From assembly GCF_029227915.1 (NCBI RefSeq), contig NC_079889.1:8804001-8868000 (forward strand): DNA of 64,000 bases, in the 5' to 3' direction. This document shows, one piece after another, positions 45,687 to 58,700 of this stretch. The translations under genes were made by a program, and so were the position numbers. Position 1 is the stretch's first letter, and each line of letters starts with the position of its first letter. The stretch comes from Hydractinia symbiolongicarpus. Taxonomy: Eukaryota; Cnidaria; Hydrozoa; Anthoathecata; Hydractiniidae. Under the pieces are notes generated by a model. That model was not told the origin of the DNA and did no database searches. It saw only the letters and a program-made list of their open reading frames with translations.

Positions 45687-48600
45687 CTAAAAAGAAATAT
45701 TTTGACTAAAAAGAAATATTTAGCAAAAACCTAGTTATTTAGGACGGAAAGGCTGGCTTAGGTGTTAAGCTACGTAAGGAAAAAATATATTGATAATAGA
45801 TGACCAGACATATGAGTGGATACATATAAACAACAACAACAAAAATTACAACACACACACACAAACAAACAAACAAACAGATAGCTCAGTGTAAAGTGAC
45901 TCTGTGGTTTAAGATATTTTTTGACTTTTGTAATACATTTTAGGTGGTTCAATAGTTATGAAACCTCGTAGCAGTTCTCCCGATTATTTAGTATTCCGAC
46001 ATTTTCTAACTCTTTTTTATTGATGGGTTGAATAATAAAAATAAGAAAAAGAAATGTAGTAATATTTTGACCGATGTTACTCGGTTATGTTGTAAGTGTT
46101 AAGTGCTGCACATTTCGGTACTGAGATAGATACTCAATTTGTTCCTCTTTTGATTCTATTAAAGGTACAGTTTTTTTTTAGCCAAGTCATAACTTTCGAC
46201 AAAAAGTTCGAGATTTTGGAGATACATTTTTTTAAAGGAAACGAGTAAAATGCTCTAGTACTAGCATTTTCTCAATTTTTTTAGTTATATATGGATAAAA
46301 CTGACACAGCCTCGTCTCTGTACGTTATCCACTCAAACAAAGAATATGTACAAAGAGTTTATGAAAAGATATTTCATGAAAAATTACTTTTATTTATTTC
46401 TTATTTTTAGTTCCTTAAAAAATTTATTACTGAAAGTTCCTTATTTTTTGGAATCTCTATCCTCTAGTTTTTTATAACGAGAAAAGAATTCCAGATAGCT
46501 TGGTTATTATTTTTTAACGAACGGTGTTATAACTCACAAGAAAAGAATGTAAACAGAATGCAACACTACCGTCAAAAGGAGCAAAAACATTAAAATACAG
46601 ATACGTACATCCGAAAGTTTAATTAGCGTTAAAACAGATACACAAAAATGTTCATGGTGAGCTAGTTCTTATGAGCAACATGTTATGAAGAGCTCAGGGT
46701 AACGACTGTTATTTGTCACTAGGAGCCAAAAATTAGTTTGACATAGCAAAAAATTGGAGATAAAGAGAGGCAACTGTATATTAAATTGACTGTCAGAAAT
46801 TTACAGAATAGGATAGTTGCGATAGGATCACGTGATGTTAGTCGTTAAGTGAAGGCTTATAGGTTGAAAGTTTCTCTCTTTCCTTTTATTTTGTGTTAGA
46901 AATTTTTATGGCTTACCTATAAATCTAAGTTTGGCGGATTCCGAAGATTGTAAAGCTAGCTTGGTAGCTACATACACAACTGCGATTAAAGCTATGCACT
47001 TGTGCTAATGAGCCTGGTTTAAGAGCAGAGGCCAATTAGCATTGTCGTTTTCTGCGTCATTGAACAACTACAATTTTTGCGACAATGGGTATAAAAGCGC
47101 GTCTTACGTGGTCTATCTATAGGTAACCCTGTCGTAAGTTTATATAAATCGCCAAAATGTCGAAAACCCGCATTCTAGTAAATCTAAAGATATTTTTTGA
47201 AATTGAATACGTCATATCTTCGCGGGAGGTAAATATTTCAATTTGATACAGAGTATTCGAAAGACACTTCGTGCCAAGACATGCGTTTATGCTACTTCCC
47301 GCGAAATTAAAGACCCTTTAATGGTGCGGGAAACCGATTGAAAAAAATCTGCGGGTAAAGCGCGTTTATGACATATGACGTCATCAAAAATTTTTACAAA
47401 AGTTTAATTCCCCTTTTCACTATTCATATAATGATATGGTGACCAATCTTTATAACTTGAGTTATTGAAAATGACCCTGAAATAAAAAAGGACTGCCCCT
47501 AAGTAGCCCTAGAAGTTTAAGGAAAGGACTTCAAATATTACGTCCATTCTCTCTTATCCTTATATTCGTTCTTTTACGGTAGCTTTTATACTTTTGTTTA
47601 AAACAAAATTTAATCCCAATGAGCTATGTTATACAAAAGTAAGAATTTTGTTAGTAATTACACCAGAATTAAATTATAATTCGTTTTATTTGTAATTATT
47701 GTTTTGTTTTGTTTCCTGCGTGGGAAGTTTAGTTAACCAACACAACAAATTCTCCTGTTAATTGCAAAAAAATTTTATTTACTTAAAGCATGACTATACG
47801 CACGTGTTTTTTTTTGTCTTTCAAAAGCCGCACCTTTTTTCTATTATAAATTTGATAACATCTTAAAGATTAAAACCATATTGCATATGAATAAAATTAG
47901 TTGAAATAGCCATCGCTGCTCGAGGCTACCATTTTGATTTACAGACACGCGGATGGACACGGATTATTGTCCTTATCCTTAACCTATAGCAAAATCCAAG
48001 TGATCGTCCGTCAAAAACAAATTAACACTTATGGGAAGCCGCAATTAGGCTGTGCGCAGTCATTTTTAGCAGAATAAGGGTATTATTAAATAGAGACATT
48101 CGTTAGCCTGTGAAAAAGTCCACCAGTTTTTATGTTGTATATAATCTAGTCGTAAAGCATCCCTAGTTCTATCCTCCTTGTATCGCCGCCGTTTTCACCG
48201 GTCCTTAGAATTTCGCCTGTCATACCTACATATTGGGCTCGCATAAAGTAGCAATTTAACTAGCATTTTAATCAGAATTTGACTATTAACAAGCGAGACT
48301 AGTTGTTAACAAATTAAACCAAAATGCACAAAATTATTTTGTGGACTTTTAACACGAAATTAGCCAGACTGACAGACAGACGGACAGTGGGTATCACTAT
48401 TATAGAAATTCTACAACAGTTTGTCCAACTATGTCATATTTGAACTTGTTTGCTTCAGAACCACTTTTAATTTTGCACATACTAATTTAGCTATGCTGAA
48501 AATAAATTTATAAATCAATAAAGTTTGAAAACATGAAATCTCAAAAGAATCTATATTACACCACAATAACACAAGAAATCAAGTTTGCCGTAAAATTTTG

Positions 48601-51395
48601 ATAACCTATCCGTAAGTCGACTGGTGGTCCAAGGTTAGTTTGTTTGCAGAAGAAATACCTCGTCGTAGATGATACTTTTGCACATTTTGCACATTATACT
48701 GTAGAAACAGACATATAACTTTGGCCTAGAGTTCGCATAAAAAGAGAAGAGTTTTACGGTTAAGACTTACTTTAGTCATTTGCTTTGCAAATGAATTCCA
48801 GAGTTGATCCATTGTGCAAAAAAGAGATTAGTTTGAGCAAAATCACTAACTCTTTGATTTTCTGTGTGAAGTCTTAGTGAGTGTTCAAATCATGCACGAC
48901 TGACAAAAGACTTAATAAAGAAAAACACATTTTACGTCAGTGGGGAAATCACAGATTAAATCATATATTTTTAAAACATTAAAAATCCCTGTCCACTAAT
49001 AATTACATTCACAGACATTTTCAAAGTATCAATTTATGACATGCGATTTGAAAAGAAATTATTAGTTTGTAAGCAGACATTTATAATTGTGTCGACGTGC
49101 ACATCTGGGTGTTGGAAACAACAAAATCAACAAGAAGACTATTATCAGTAGACTCGGAAAGGCGTGTAAACTAACTGTGGTAACTGCTGGGATGCTGGGT
49201 AATATACAACACAACTTTCAAAATTTTGATCAAAAGGTTATTTGTCTTTCCGCCCTCCTTTCCAAGATTTGGACGTCGGGATGTCACAACAAGGAGAAAA
49301 TTTAACTCAATAGAATTTGTGTCTCCACCCATAAGTTGTAGTAGAAAACTGCTTTATTTGTATCAACACGGGTAGGGAACAGTCAAATAACTAATACCGA
49401 AGACTAAAGTTGGTTCAAAAATTGCTACTTCTCCACATTCTACGATGATGTTACAGGGTGAGCAACAGCATACAAACATTGTAGTGAATTTAAAATTTTA
49501 ATTTGATTTTTGCATCAAAGATTGCCAATGCTAAATTTAATTAGAAGTACGTCTCGCCAGAAAAAAAGTGATTTTATCACACAATGGTCTGTCGAAAATA
49601 TTTTAAGGCCCTTATCCTTATGTTATTTCCCTTTCAAATTAGCTGCAAATAAGAAAGTGTATTTGCTGACCGCAATAGCAAATATTACTTAGAAAGAAAA
49701 ATTTTTGGTACGGCATGTGATGAAAATTACAACGTTATACCGAATTAGCTGCACTTGAAATTGTTGTGAATCCATAGCGGCATGAAGCTGGTTGGCTATG
49801 TTTTCTGCATCGTAATCAAAATGACCGTAGTTTAGTTAATAAGACAAACATGTTTGGCATGTGATATTACCTTATCAGTAAAACATAAGTAGGGGAAAAG
49901 ACATGTTTTTTTACCGACTAAAATGTTTTACTAACTGTTTTACAGATAATCATTTTTACCGACTTTTTGTTCGCCGTCTGTTTTCGCGCTGGTTTTTTAC
50001 TTTAACTTCTTTTATTGATTCAGGAACCGAAATGTGACAAGTATACCAGGATAAAACGTGACACTTTCTTTTTTTAATTAGTTAGCAAAAAGAAATTAAA
50101 TTAATAACTTTACAGATAGACATTTTTTGTCAACATTAGTCAACATTCATCATATACATGGCAACATGAATGTAAATATGATTTCTTCTTAATCGTTTAA
50201 AAGAGGGTTACACAAAGAAGCAATAAAACAAGGAATACCTTATCGGGAAAAAAAAGTCGGGGAAAAGTGACTAAATTTTTTGCAAGTGACTTAATTTTTC
50301 CCCGATTTTTTTTTTACCGATTAGTACTTTTAACCGATTATTTTATACCCGACTAAGAATTTACCCCGACTTTTTACTTTTATCCTAAACCTTTTTTCTC
50401 ATTCTTACCATCCTAATAAATTGCAAGGAAGATTACAAAAAAGAATCAGGGAAATAAAAACAAATTGGAACAAAAAAATTTTTGGACTAGATTTTTATAC
50501 TTATTTTCGTGTTTGTTTTTGTATCAAAAACATACATGAATAAATAAGAAAAATTGATTCAAATTCCCTTGTGAGGTTATCTCCAGGAATATCAAAAATT
50601 AGTCGGGAAAAAGTGACTTATTTGAAAAATTAGTCGGGGAAAACTGACTTATTTTTCAAAAGTGACTTAATATTTCCCCGACTAAATTTTAACCAGATGA
50701 AATTTACCCCGACTTTTTTTCCCGACAGGTAGATAATTTGTTAGCCAATTTCTCTGCGACTGTATATAATTAATTTCTTTACTTTCCCCGGAATTACGCC
50801 AGGTGAGAGAAAACAGTTTTATTTGTTCTTATCTAGATAGTACATCTTTCCAATTTTTCCCGAGAATTTTATTTACCAATTTTCCCTTTAAACCTATCCG
50901 TTTCGCCCTGTTTGGATTTCTATTAAATCTTTTTTTGCTATTCTGTATGGCTATGATACACATTGAGTTTTTATTTTATTTATTCTTGGTATACACGTAC
51001 CAAATTTCAGGACTCATACCTCTCAGAGCCTTAAGTATTGACCATTACTGGAAACTGCTCCTTTATAATTCTATGGAATCCTTATAAAAATTGGAAAATA
51101 TAATTTGTTGGGATTTTCTGTAAAAAAAGTTTGGTAACGTGATTTATATGATTTCCCGATTTTATCCGAAAATTGGAAAACACAAATATGTAGGCAATTT
51201 TCGGCGCTTCATCGTGCAAATTGTGCAAAGATCGAATATTATGTTAATTAAATTTTATTTCGCTCGTACAAACTTTAAAAAGACTGGTAAAATCTTTCTA
51301 GAACAAAAGTAATTGAATTTTAAAGAGGTAATGGTATTTTGGAGAACTTGCTTCTGATCATGGAGGTGCAAAAGAATTTCTTTTATACCCATCTA
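45687..51395. other. Long gene-poor region
   Basis: The missing first exon of the claudin-like gene may be here but could not be identified. It contains a CA/CAAA microsatellite (about 45830-45880), an inverted GCGGGA…TCCCGC pair near 47220 and 47300, and the MITE at 50243-50725. 50890-51340 is a diverged dispersed repeat related to 62260-62600. No other coding sequence was recognised. Confidence 0.5.
50243..50725. mobile_element. MITE-like repeat with TCGGGAAAAAAAGTCGGGG ends
   Basis: The left end TCGGGAAAAAAAAGTCGGGG and the right end (inverted TCGGGAAAAAAAGTCGGGG) agree, with TA before the left end. Inside are many GTCGGGGAAAAGTGACTTA motifs in both directions. The right half is the same repeat seen at 1-238. 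Confidence 0.7.
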
Positions 51396-51501
51396 TCTAT
51401 ATTATAATGCCCGTATACGTCTGTCCGTCTGTCTGGCACGCAATATGGTAGCTTACCTGCGACGGGCGAACCCGTGGATTTTTCCACGGGCTAACGACTA
51501 G
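51396..51501 (+). mobile_element. 106-bp Helitron-like insertion
   Basis: It begins TCTATATTATAATGCCCG after an A. It ends with hairpin CCCGTGGA-TTTT-TCCACGGG, then CTAACGACTAG, followed by T. A 5' TC, a hairpin about 10 bases before a 3' CTAG, and insertion between A and T are the marks of a Helitron end pair. A fragment of the same 3' hairpin is near 14410, and a CTAACGACTAGT end occurs near 57078. Confidence 0.7.
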
Positions 51502-51949
51502 TGTTCTGATAATGTCACAGAATTAAATTATTTCTGCATTTTTGTTTCTTTTGTGACTTATAATAAGTTTACCAAGTTTGACTTAATTTAAAAAAGCCTA
51601 TGAAATAACTGAGTAGGGTTGAATCGAAGAAAGTGCTGCAATGTATTATTAAATTTTTGCGTTTCTATGTTTTTTTTTTTAATTTTTTGTTTGTGTATCA
51701 GTATACTACGGTATGTATTTGTTGTAACCCAATTGAAATATTAAACCAAGTTGTCCAAAACTACAACTTAATTTAAACGAATCGGAAATTCTCAACTTGG
51801 TTTAACAGAGAGTTCTTATTTTATTCACTCGCCTCGTGGTGTTCAAAATAGCGGAACAAAAGCTTGACGAGCACAGAAAATATCTCTTTAGAACTGTTTA
51901 GAAAACACTGTTCAATTAACAGAAGTGTAACGCGTAATTGCTAAGGAGG

Positions 51950-54900
51950 ATATATTTGACATCCTGCACAGGGTACATTACTTGCAGATGAATCATTCAG
52001 GATACCTTAATACATTTAACAAGGTATGGTTGGCAATTCTGCTTACCTTTAAAATGCTTAATATGAACTTAAACAATAATCTAAGATTTTTTGTTTTCCA
52101 GTTGAAAACTGAATACGCAAACTTGCCTCGATCTGCTGTTCAGAAGTTCGTTCAACTTTGTAGTACATGTACATTAAAACATCACCAAAATATTGTTGCA
52201 CATTTGAAACCGATAATTTCGAAAGGGTTTCTACAACGTATTCGGGTATGGATGACTCTGAAGACAATGTTTTTGATCAAGAACCATATGTATCATGTAT
52301 TGTAACATATTATTAAATCTAATTTCATTTCATTTTAGATCGATTTAATTGACATGACCATTTTAGTAAATTTCATGTTCTTTTTCCAATGGAGAAAAAA
52401 GAAGCGTCTGAAGTTGCTTCCAATATGGTAGTTCATGTCTTTACGTATTTTGGCCTTCCATACATAATCCATTCAGACAGAGGAAAGGAATTTGTGAACG
52501 AACTTATAAGGAACTTAGTGGAGCAATGGCCAGGCAGTTGCAAGTTGATAAATGGCAAAGCACGATCTCCATGGGTGCAAGAATTAGTTGAAAGAACTAA
52601 TGCCTGTGTCGAGGATATGATATCATGCAAACAACGGGACCTTCAAAGCAACGAATGGGCGTCTTATTATTTATTTAGCAGTTGGTCAACTTGGTTTGAC
52701 ATTTAGTCAACTTGGTTTGACAGTTAGTCAACTTGGTTTGACATTTAGTCAACTTGGTTTGACAGTTAGTCAACTTGGTTTGACATTTAGTCAACTTGGT
52801 TTGACATTTAGTCAACTTGGTTTGACATTTAGTCAACTTGGTTTGACATCCTGTCAACTTAGTTTAACATTCAGTCAACTTGGTTTGACATTTATATCGT
52901 TATACTGTGACTTGATAGTTGTTCTTTTTCTTAGATTCACTAAATACTCGCTCATCGCGAGCTACAAAAAAAAAGTCCATTCGAAGTGGTTTTTTGGCAA
53001 CACCCTAACACCATGGAAAAGTTTCCAATCAATTCGGTCGATAGTGTATTACAGGAAGAGGATATCCCTGACTTTCTAGAAGAAATAGATGAATTGGATG
53101 AGGCAGATAATGAAATAATACATGTTGATAATGACGGCGATGGTGGTAATGAATATAGCGCTTCTTCAGTTCCTCCTGTTCCTATGCCAAGACCTGTTCC
53201 ACGAAAAGAAAAAGCACTGATGAAAAAACCGGTACCTGCCCAATGAAAAGTAACAACACTGGTAAAAAGACCAGTGCCTGCTCCCAGAGTGCAAAAGCAC
53301 TCAGAGGCACCAGAAACAGACTTCTCCACAGATAGTGACATCGACTTTTTACCAGAGTTTGTTTTGGGCGAAAATCCTCAGAAATCATCAGAAGGTAGTC
53401 ATCCAAAGAAAATGAAACTTGAAACGCTTCTGGAAGAAGCAAAACAATGGGTTGAACAAGTTAAACTATGCCTCAGAGTGTTTCTTCTAACGATGAAGCA
53501 GACGATGCAGAAAGCGATAGAAGTGACACTGATAATAATAAAATAATAGTGATCAATCCAAACCTGAAGAAAGTTGACGTTGACATTGAGGAACTGAAAT
53601 CCTATGTGAAGGATAATATTTATCAGATTCTTAGCCTACCGTATGAGAAGGACAGCTTGCGGGATGACATCGAATTACACGATTACTTGTTGCTGTATGA
53701 CCAGGAAAGTGAAGTTGTAACATCATTAATTTGTGAAAATCAACCTGCATTGAAGGTGTACAATACCTTTCTCATGGACAATGTTTTGTATTTATCAGGT
53801 AAAGCATTGATGGCATTTCTTAAGTTTAAAGAAACTGGAAAGAGCATTATAGAAGAGTTAGAAACATCACCACGTAGAACGGAGATCCGCAATGAAGTAC
53901 GAAAAAACACTAACATCAACGCAATAAGAATGAAAAAACAGTTCTCAAAGAAAAAGCGGATTGTTGTTCGGACATTTTAAGTAGGTGATAATGTTGCTGT
54001 GAAAGTCCCTAAAATTGATAGGGTGAAACTTGCAATGAAGAGAGTACCTGCGATGATTGTCAAACTTAAAAACACAACACCGCCAATGTACACAATCGCT
54101 TGCCAGCATGGCACAATCGGAGGATATTTTTCCACATCTGAAATTGTTTCGTACCCTGGGAAAGTTGTGATTTCAAATGAAAATGAGGAGATTTTATTAC
54201 GCGAAGCCGCAAGACGTGACTCGATAAACCAGGAGTCAATAACGTTTTGTAATGTAAAAAAAAGGAAAAAATATGTCACTCCAGATGTCACCAGGGGAAG
54301 AAATGTGGAAACTCGGTTTCAGGTGAAGAAAAAAATAATGGATCGGTATCGCAGAAAAACCTTTATCTAATCTTCCTACATTTGGTGGATCATCTGTTCG
54401 CGACAACGAAAGAGTTTATCTTTCAAATACTTGTCCAGTTGACAATTGGCTTGCTCTTATAAGCACTATAAGTAGAAGCAAAAATATTTTGTTTACCAAT
54501 TTGTTGGAATACACTTCTCTGCGAAGTAAAGAATTGGCCGAAGTGTTAGAGTTAGCAGCACTTAATGATTTCATGCAAGCGAAAATAAACCTGGCAGAGA
54601 TGTGTGGAATTGAGGAATCGAATGCTACGTTAGACTTTTTTGGCGACGAAACCACCCGATTCACACGATTTCTGAAGTTTCTTTTGGATTATGACATCCA
54701 GTCCGACTGCAGTAGTGAGTTTTGTCAGTCAAAGAATCTTAATCAAGCAGCCTCTGTTATTCCACAAATGAACACTGGTGACGGTGCGAGTGCATCCTTA
54801 TTCACAACTGCCCTCATTGAATGGTTGGTTGGATCACTTGAGGCGCCATGTATGCGACCACTGGAAAAACCAATACCCAAAAGGAGATTCATCCATTGGG

Positions 54901-55445
54901 ATAAAAATAGCTTGACGTAAGTGACGAATTATCCCTATTTTATAAATTGTCCATATTTCACCATGTGAATTTGATGTCTATTTTTAGAGGAAAACCCGTG
55001 TTGCAATGGAAAAAGATCCTATGATCCAAAAAAATTTAGATGTTTCCTACTTATTTTGCCGGTATCTGTGAAAAGCTTTGATGGGACAGAATTAAAGAAC
55101 ATTCCGCGAGAAATCACCCTTCCGGAGGGATAAAGGTAACTAAAATTGATAGTAAATTTGATCGACTCTCCATATTTGTTTTACACAAGTCGTTAACTAT
55201 TTCTTGTATAAGGATGCTATATATTGTTTTATTATGATCACGCACATAGTTATTTATTTCGAATTTCAGGTATACATGGATGGGCACTACGCTACACCGT
55301 AGAGGAAGCGTAGCTCACCACTTCATTGTTGAACATAGCCGGCAAAGTGAAGTTTTACGATTGCTTGAAGAACGGTCCAATTACGCCAAGTTGGAAGAGT
55401 TTGTTGAAAGAATTTCAGCCACAACACACTCTTTTTGTACTTGAA
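51950..55445 (+). pseudogene. Integrase-type transposase gene of the Ginger-like element (decayed)
   Basis: In order: an H2C2 zinc-binding module (HYLQMNHSGYLNTF at about 51965-52022; after an intron, CSTCTLKHHQN) and KPIISKGF. Then the integrase core with IDLIDM (about 52340), HSDRGKEF (about 52470) and the VQELVERTN Glu (about 52575). Then the spacer SPFEV and a C-terminal part with NAIRMKKQFSKKKR and VPKIDRVKLAMKR, typical of KRBA2/Ginger-like proteins. The region between IDLIDM and HFSKFHVLFP is shortened and out of frame, and several other frame breaks occur. Three or four plausible introns are visible. A last domain near 55270-55445 (WMGTTLHRRGSVAHHF) is not recognised. The element is therefore non-autonomous now. 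Confidence 0.7.
52684..52893. repeat. Minisatellite, ten copies of a 21-bp unit
   Basis: The unit is GTCAACTTGGTTTGACATTTA. Seven of the ten copies read TTTGACATTTA in the variable part or differ by one base; units 2 and 4 have ACAGTTA, and the last copies are more diverged. The core GTCAACTTGGTTT also occurs in the right terminal repeat of the surrounding transposon (about 55717-55729). The unit length of 21 keeps both strands open, so the array gives spurious repetitive frames. Confidence 0.95.
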
Positions 55446-55614
55446 ATGTAAAATCGTTGTACATATATTTTAGCTTGAAAAATACATCTTTTTACCTTTT
55501 GGTTTTTCTCATCAAACCTATTATGAACCCAATTTAGTCTGTTACCTTATTATCGAGAATTTAATAGATCGGGAACTTTACTAAGTACAATGGAGCGAGT
55601 TAAATTGATGCATG

Positions 55615-55742
55615 GGGTCAACTTAGTTTAAAAAAATAAATAATAACTCGAAATAGTTAACTTGGTTTACTATAATACGCGCAGGACTACTTGGTTTGAA
55701 CCAACTTGACTTTTGGTCAACTTGGTTTAAAATTCAACTCTA
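55615..55742. repeat. Subterminal repeats at the right end of the Ginger-like element
   Basis: Copies of TCAACTTAGTTTAA, TTAACTTGGTTTAC, CTACTTGGTTTGAA and GTCAACTTGGTTTAAA lie within 130 bases. The left end has AAACCAAGTTGTCC and CTCAACTTGGTTTAAC. They probably mark transposase binding sites. Confidence 0.7.
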
Positions 55743-55750
55743 TTACAACA

Positions 55751-58700
55751 TATGTAAATAAAAAGCGGTTCACAAAAATTTTAAAACCGCAAAATCTGTT
55801 GTATTGGATATTTTTTTACAGTTCTTCCTAACGTTTAAATAAAAGATCTGTTGGTAATTTGTAAATTCTAACCCACATAGTTTTTTTTTCAGGGAAATAA
55901 AGTTTTTTACTGATTTTAATTTCTCCAATTTTGAAAGTATATCTAGGTAGCTGCCGTAGCTTAAAAACAACTTTATGCTAGCAGTAAAAAAATTCCGCAT
56001 TATTCATTTGGAATTTGGAGATTGCTCACTACATCTGCAGATCAATGGAGATTAAAGGTTATTAAAATGTCAAGGTTAACAGTTGTAATAGTCCTTACAT
56101 AAAAAATAATTGTTATAAATTAATTTCTTCTAAAATGATTGCATTATCTATTTTTAATTTGTTTTTGTCGTGACAAAAACTAATTACAAATTCCCACTAA
56201 TCTATAAATTATTGCATTCTGTGTAGAACGACTGTCAAATTACTTCTTTATGCTAAGGGTGCACGAAATCTTCATGGGGGTGGAGGTCAGGGCGGTCCAC
56301 GATCTTTTTTTGGGTTGATAGTTACACCTTCATATTTTTTTATTTTTCCTGACTTGTATTTTGCTTTAATTTTTTGGAAAATTATCACTCACAATAAAAA
56401 TGCCGCAGAAACGATAAGTCGATAGCAACAAGAGGAAAATTCGAGTAAAATATCGAATCTGTGTAATACATCGAAATTATACAACTTAAAGAATCCAAAA
56501 AAAATGATGCCGGGACCTGGGAACGAGGCTGAGAATTACACACAAAAATGATGATAATCATAAATGGTACACAATAAAAGCTTTATTTTGATCTTAATGG
56601 GTAATAAAAAGTGCGCAAACAACTAAAGCATTGCTAAGATTTAGCTCCACAATAATTAATTTCGAATTAAATGTTAATTACTACAGGATCAAACATTATT
56701 AGATCAACATACAAAAAATTAAAGCTTGCACAACCCGAGCGATCTGCATTTAATAAAAACGCTTTGCTTCTACGTTAAAGAAACAAATATGTCCCATCTC
56801 CTGTATTGATGCAATTATTCTGTTTAAATTGATCGTCAAATGGCTTTTTCATGCTAAGTATGCAAGAAATAGTGATGGGAGGTCATGTACGACGGAACGT
56901 GGAACGGAAAGTACTACGCACAGAACCAGTGAATTTTTTTCACCAACTAGTGGCTAGTTTGTTATATTTGCGTTTACTTTGTTCGTCATATGGGCGATTT
57001 CGAAAATTAAAAATTATCTTTGGCCGAAAAAGCAAAGGTGATGTGGTTTTAATGATCCTGGTGAATTCTTTACGGACTAACGACTAGTCTAAAATATTAG
57101 CCGTAAACTAAGTCCAAAACAGTACAAGCTCACTAGTGAATCCCAATATCATATTGACTTAGCGAACATAAGGTCCCTTGAATTGGAATGTAAAAGCAAA
57201 CGTAGTTGCAGCATTTAAATATAGCGTCGTTTCAAGGCATCAAATTGACTTTTTCATAAAGGAGGAAGGGGCCATTTAATAAATTGCCATTGTATGGAGT
57301 GAGGGCAGACGCGCCAGCAAAAAAGTTGAGAATTTAGCCTTGAAAGTTGGGTAACACTCGTCCTATGTGCACAGAGGGCGCGTAGTTAGATAGCTACGAG
57401 TTTTCCTCGGCCCCTCCGGGCTGCTAAAGGCTGCTTTCCCTAGGCTGCTTACCCTTTACAGGTTAAACATCGGCGCTCAATTTTCTAAATAATGCACACG
57501 AGGTTTGAAACCGTTCTGTTTCAAGTCTGTGACTAAATGTTCAGACGTTGCTACATAAGTCAATGAATTTTCTGCTATACTTAAACAATTAATTAACGAA
57601 AAAAAAAATACTCTTGACATTTCGTTAATTACAAATATGGACAGCGGAAATTAATGCTTTTTAGTGGCATTAAACGAATTAGTGTTTCTTAGTGGCATTG
57701 AAAAAAAGAACAATGGGATTAGGCGTGCAATAAAAGAATACGATATTGCAGTGCTCGTTTAATATCGAGACTTTATTTATCAAGCTGTGTTTTAATACTT
57801 TCCCTGTGAATGGTAAAGGTCGTGGAGAAGGTGTAAAAATGAGGATGAAAAATGGAAGAAAAGAAGATACTAAATATTTTATTGAAAAAAAGGTAAAAAA
57901 TTATTAATTTTTATTTTCTTGGTTGATCTTTATTTTTTTTTTCTAATGTTCCATAATACATAATAAAAACACTCATGGTATACGGGACAAATATATATCA
58001 TCCTACTCAAAGTGATATGACTATAAGCTTTGCAGCAAATCAATGTCCCTGATAAGAACTGAACGAACTCGTTATGCGATTCAAGTTGTCTATTTTGGTG
58101 TTGCTTCAGGTTACGTCATTTTATGTGTTTATGTTTTTTCTCCTGGTCGGAATGTCACGTAGTACAATTTTAGTTAAGGAAAAACACCGACGTTTCACTT
58201 TCAAACTCCCACAGAGGAAGTTTTGATGAAACAAGAACTACAAGTGTCTGAATTAAATTAACCAAAAATGCTCCTAATACTACACAATATGACAGGTTTA
58301 AAGTTAGAAAACAAAGATTTTACATAAAATTCAGTCCCTATTTATGAAGAGGTGACGGCATGAACGGCGTTTTTTTCCTCAAATCATAAAAGGTGTCCTG
58401 ATATATACGGAACAGTAATTGGTTTAAAAGTAACACGTGACGTTTGCCGACCGACCGCGTTTGTTACTGTATCATTGTTGTGCTTGTGAATGTACATCTA
58501 AATTTTATTGTTCTTTTACAATCAAATCTACATAGACCTTTGCAACAATCCTCGCTTGCATACCAATCAGAACATTATTTAGGTAAAACTCAGTTCTCCA
58601 TTTGATGAATAATTTTGTAAATATCGTCAATTACTATATTAAAAAAAATAATATAAATCAATAAAGTTGTATTACTCTAAAAAAATAAATAAAGCCGGTT

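Larger units (their letters stand above)
51720..55750. mobile_element. Ginger-like (integrase-bearing) DNA transposon, about 4 kb
   Basis: The outer 8 bases TGTTGTAA match inverted at 55743-55750. A second block, TTAAACCAAGTTG-CCAAAA, is inverted at about 55700-55733, with a diverged stretch between. TGT…ACA termini and a retrovirus-type integrase in a non-LTR element fit the Ginger group. TATGTA flanks at 51712-51717 and 55751-55756 could be a target duplication, though it is offset two bases from the left end. It contains a decayed integrase gene and a tandem array of its own terminal motif. Confidence 0.7.

Noticed and set aside
50803-51087. Membrane-like small protein
   Set aside because: It lies in a diverged dispersed repeat shared with 62224-62439. 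Hydrophobicity comes from T-rich DNA, and the frame is not conserved between copies.
52684-52893. Regular array that looks like a CRISPR at first sight, and the repetitive open frames on both strands
   Set aside because: The 21-bp units are contiguous with no spacers, and the frames are open only because 21 is divisible by three. It lies inside a eukaryotic transposon.
53977-54291. Hydrophobic minus-strand frame
   Set aside because: Antisense shadow of the integrase C-terminal coding sequence.
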